A DNA stretch of 7,470 bases. Origin: JAXGPP01 sp964436865 (GTDB lineage: Bacteria; Planctomycetota; Planctomycetia; Pirellulales; Thermoguttaceae). This document shows positions 5,169-7,470 of the stretch, one piece after another; position 1 is the first letter of the stretch, and each line of letters opens with the position of its first letter. Under the pieces are notes generated by a model, which was given only the letters and a program-made list of their open reading frames with translations, was not told the DNA's origin and made no database searches. The stretch covers positions 1-7,470 of the forward strand of contig CAYTFK010000335.1 of assembly GCA_964436865.1 (NCBI GenBank), in the 5' to 3' direction. A program made the position numbers and the translations under genes.

Positions 5169-7470
5169 TCACGGTTGTGCCGTCGAGGTCGAATCCGCCT
5201 GCGCAGCGGGTGGCTCGCCATTGCCGTCCGGTTCGCCGCTCACCAACGACTGCCGAAATGCCTCGCCTTTCGAGTAGAGTTCCAGACGTTCCCGCATCTC
5301 CGCCCGTTGATCCTCGGGCGCCAGCTCGATCGCCTGCTGCTGGCGCTGGACCGCTTCTTCAAAGGATCCGACTTCGGCGTACGCTGCCGCCAGGGTTTCG
5401 ATAAAGCGCCACGCCTGGTAGGAGCTCAGTTCGCAGGCGCGAGCCGCGTCGGCGACGGCCTGCACTCCCTTCCGGACGCCTTCGCGCGGGTCGGTCGCAC
5501 GGAGCCACGCACGCCGGTTGCGCACGTGGGCCAGGTGGAAGGCGAACACCGAGTAGTTCGGGTGATCCGTAGACCATTGTGTCAACTGGCCTTCGCTCCA
5601 GTCGATGGACGTGTCCAGCGCGGACTCGACCAGATCCAGCTTGCTTTCCTGCGGAGGCCTGCCGAGCAGCCCGTCATAGCAGCGGCGTTCGGCCGAGAGC
5701 GAATTCGTCAGGAACGTCCGCGCGTAGCCGCTCCATTGCTCGCTGGAAAGGGTGGCGGCCAGGCGCTCCCGGGCGGCCTGGAGCAATTCGAGGGCCGGCC
5801 CGTACTCGCCGCGCCGAAGAAGCAGCGAGGCCTGATTGACTTCGCCCCCCGCAGTGTCGATTCGCAGGCGAATCCGCATCGCATCTTCTTGGGCCAGCCG
5901 CCGGCCGGTTTCAATCGCCTCCCGATTGCACTCGATGGCCTCATCGGTTCGATTGAGCTTGTCGAGTATGAGGCCCAGATTGACCAGCGCAGGCACTCTG
6001 GTTATTGCCAGCGAATCGTCGTCGGCGCCGCCGGCCGCCCGCGACACCTCGATCGCTGCACGGTAGTCGTCGCCCGCCTCGGCCGACTTGCCCGCATCGC
6101 CCAACGTAATGGCGCGATTGAGATGAGCCATCATCAGGCTCTCGCGGTGGTTCAAGGCCTCCGGGAAGCGGTCGACGAGCGTTCTTCCGATCGCGATGGC
6201 CTTCCCCAACGCTTCAAGGCTCTCCTCGGCCGTCGCTCCGCTGCCGCTATTGGCAAGATTGATGTACAACTGGACCAGCGCCGTCTCGTGGACGGTCGCG
6301 TCGGACGATTCCTGCCGCAGCGCCTCGTGGAGTTCGATGGCCCGCAGGTAGAAATCGAGTGCGGTGGGCGATTTGAACGCGTTGTGCTCCAGGCGGCCAG
6401 CTTCCGCATAGAGGCATGCGAGATCCAGGCGGCGAGGAACCGTCGGATGGTCCCGGACGAGTTGCTCGCCGGTATTGATTCCGCGCTGAAAGGCGATCCG
6501 CGCCCGGTCAGGCTGCTTCACCCAGGCAAGATGGCTGCCGAGATCGCTGCACGCAAGCATCATCTCGTGGGCCGTTTCAGGGGTCGGCGAAGAATCGAGG
6601 ATTTCCTGGCCGAGTTCCATTGCCCGCTCGAAGCGGGCGCCTGCCCTGGCCAGGTCGCCGACGCGACGGTAGAGCCGCGCTGCCTGCCTGGCGGCGGTAG
6701 CCATCACCGCTCGAATCGCCGCGTTCTCGTCGTCGAAAGAGAGGACTCTCTCGTAAAGTTCCTCGGCTTCCGCGAAGCGCTCCGTTCGGATGTAGAGCAT
6801 CGCCAGGTCGATGCAGGAAATGCAGAAGTACTCCTGGATCCTTGCCGATTCGGGGTACTGCTCGAGCAATTGTTCGCCGCAGCGAACGGCGGAGGACAAG
6901 TGCTCGAGGGCGCCCTCGTTCTCGCCCGCATTGAATTGCGTCAGGCCGAGATTGCAGAGCGCGGCCGCCAGCAGTCCCCGGTTGCCGGGTACCTCAGACC
7001 GGTTGTCGAACAACTGCCTGGCAACAGCAATCGCGTTCTCATATTCCTCGACCGATTCAGCCGGTCGCCCTTGAGCGGTGAGGATCTGTGCCAGGTTCAT
7101 ATAGGTCTCCGCCAGGCTTTTGAGGCGACCGGAGGTTGATCCCTCCTCCTGCTTTCCCTTTTTCAGGACCTCGATGGCGCGGCGGTGGCAGGCCTCGGCC
7201 TCGACGTAGTTGCCCCGCTTCGTGGCGAGCGAGGCAAGGCTCTGCAGAACGTCGGAGGATTCCGCCCGGTACAAGGCCGTGTCGTCGCCCTGCGCCGTGC
7301 GTTCCGACAGGATCTCGAGGGCCGCGCGGAAATTCTCCTCCGCCTTATCGTATTCTCCGCTGCCGAGATACTGCTGTCCGAGCTGGGTAAGGCCGCTGGC
7401 GAGGAGGCCGCAATACTCGGGGGTGTCGGCGAACCGTACCGTCAGATTCCTGGCCAGTTCGATCGACTTA
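5169..7470 (-). CDS. Multi-TPR protein, C-terminal 766 residues; N-terminus beyond the right edge
   Basis: The minus-strand frame is open from the right edge (first full codon 7469-7467) to a TGA at 5171-5169. An internal TTG at 7274 could be mistaken for a start, but the TPR pattern continues upstream of it ('LGQQYLGSGEYDKAEENFRA'), so the gene extends out of the window. Nearly all of the fragment is helical TPR-like pairs, for example at residues about 24-56, 72-105, 120-152, 174-207, 229-245, 262-290, 445-475, 493-527 and 687-716, counting from the edge. The C-terminus 'ETLAAAYAEVGSFEEAV' followed by 'AIELAPEDQRAEMRERLELY' is a signature I associate with planctomycete TPR proteins, often fused to a Pkn-type Ser/Thr kinase. 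No kinase residues are present here, so a kinase N-terminus is only a hypothesis. The last 25 residues are a Gly/Pro/Ser/Thr-rich tail. TPR arrays are protein-protein scaffolds; the partner is unknown. Confidence 0.92.
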   Translation of the reverse strand, partial: KSIELARNLTVRFADTPEYCGLLASGLTQLGQQYLGSGEYDKAEENFRAALEILSERTAQGDDTALYRAESSDVLQSLASLATKRGNYVEAEACHRRAIEVLKKGKQEEGSTSGRLKSLAETYMNLAQILTAQGRPAESVEEYENAIAVARQLFDNRSEVPGNRGLLAAALCNLGLTQFNAGENEGALEHLSSAVRCGEQLLEQYPESARIQEYFCISCIDLAMLYIRTERFAEAEELYERVLSFDDENAAIRAVMATAARQAARLYRRVGDLARAGARFERAMELGQEILDSSPTPETAHEMMLACSDLGSHLAWVKQPDRARIAFQRGINTGEQLVRDHPTVPRRLDLACLYAEAGRLEHNAFKSPTALDFYLRAIELHEALRQESSDATVHETALVQLYINLANSGSGATAEESLEALGKAIAIGRTLVDRFPEALNHRESLMMAHLNRAITLGDAGKSAEAGDDYRAAIEVSRAAGGADDDSLAITRVPALVNLGLILDKLNRTDEAIECNREAIETGRRLAQEDAMRIRLRIDTAGGEVNQASLLLRRGEYGPALELLQAARERLAATLSSEQWSGYARTFLTNSLSAERRCYDGLLGRPPQESKLDLVESALDTSIDWSEGQLTQWSTDHPNYSVFAFHLAHVRNRRAWLRATDPREGVRKGVQAVADAARACELSSYQAWRFIETLAAAYAEVGSFEEAVQRQQQAIELAPEDQRAEMRERLELYSKGEAFRQSLVSGEPDGNGEPPAAQADSTSTAQP

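Noticed and set aside
5175..7139. Plus-strand open frame of 654 codons
   Set aside because: It is antisense to the TPR gene; its translation is Arg-rich with no recognisable domain, whereas the minus strand gives continuous TPR repeats. Its length is explained by biased codon use on the opposite strand.
7272..7274. TTG as start of the TPR gene
   Set aside because: The frame remains open and TPR-like for another 65 residues to the window edge, so the TTG is an internal Leu codon.
1..7470. CRISPR array, insertion sequence, tRNA or phage-type genes
   Set aside because: No spaced direct repeats, transposase motifs, terminal inverted repeats or tRNA-like cloverleaf were seen; almost all of the sequence is explained by the four minus-strand genes.

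Overview
The window is a high-GC bacterial segment. Its protein content points to the phylum Planctomycetota (a Pirellulales-like lineage is my guess). All four protein-coding genes lie on the minus strand, so transcription runs from right to left, and I see nothing supportable on the plus strand. The taxonomic reading rests on three recognisable sequence styles: a CxxCH + PD40 propeller + TPR protein with the 'CVNCHSFSDDGKT' signature, a small exported protein of a family I remember from planctomycetes, and a TPR protein ending in the 'ETLAAAYAEVGSFEEAV' type of C-terminus common in planctomycete TPR and kinase-TPR proteins. No database search was run.

Layout in transcription order. (1) 7470-5169: the C-terminal 766 residues of a large TPR protein whose N-terminus lies beyond the right edge. 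(2) 5087-3390: an exported 565-residue protein of unknown function with an Asp/Asn-rich calcium-loop-like motif, 81 nt downstream of the TPR gene. (3) A 335-nt gap (3389-3055) holding a candidate promoter, an inverted repeat and a stable leader hairpin. (4) 3051-2185: an exported 288-residue protein with a Gly/Pro-rich insert. (5) 2012-1: an exported or membrane-anchored protein with one c-type haem-binding motif, a PD40/TolB-like propeller and a TPR start. It begins at a GTG and runs off the left edge, with 670 residues visible.

How they may work together is mostly inference. Three consecutive gene products carry N-terminal export signals, so the locus is oriented to the cell envelope. The haem-c/propeller/TPR protein is the only one with an identifiable cofactor site. 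The 335-nt gap with promoter-like elements suggests that genes 1-2 and genes 3-4 (counting in transcription order) form separate transcription units. I see no mobile element, CRISPR array, tRNA, rRNA or phage gene. I did not find a convincing new multi-gene system. The most interesting objects are the haem-c/propeller/TPR fusion and the two unassigned exported proteins.
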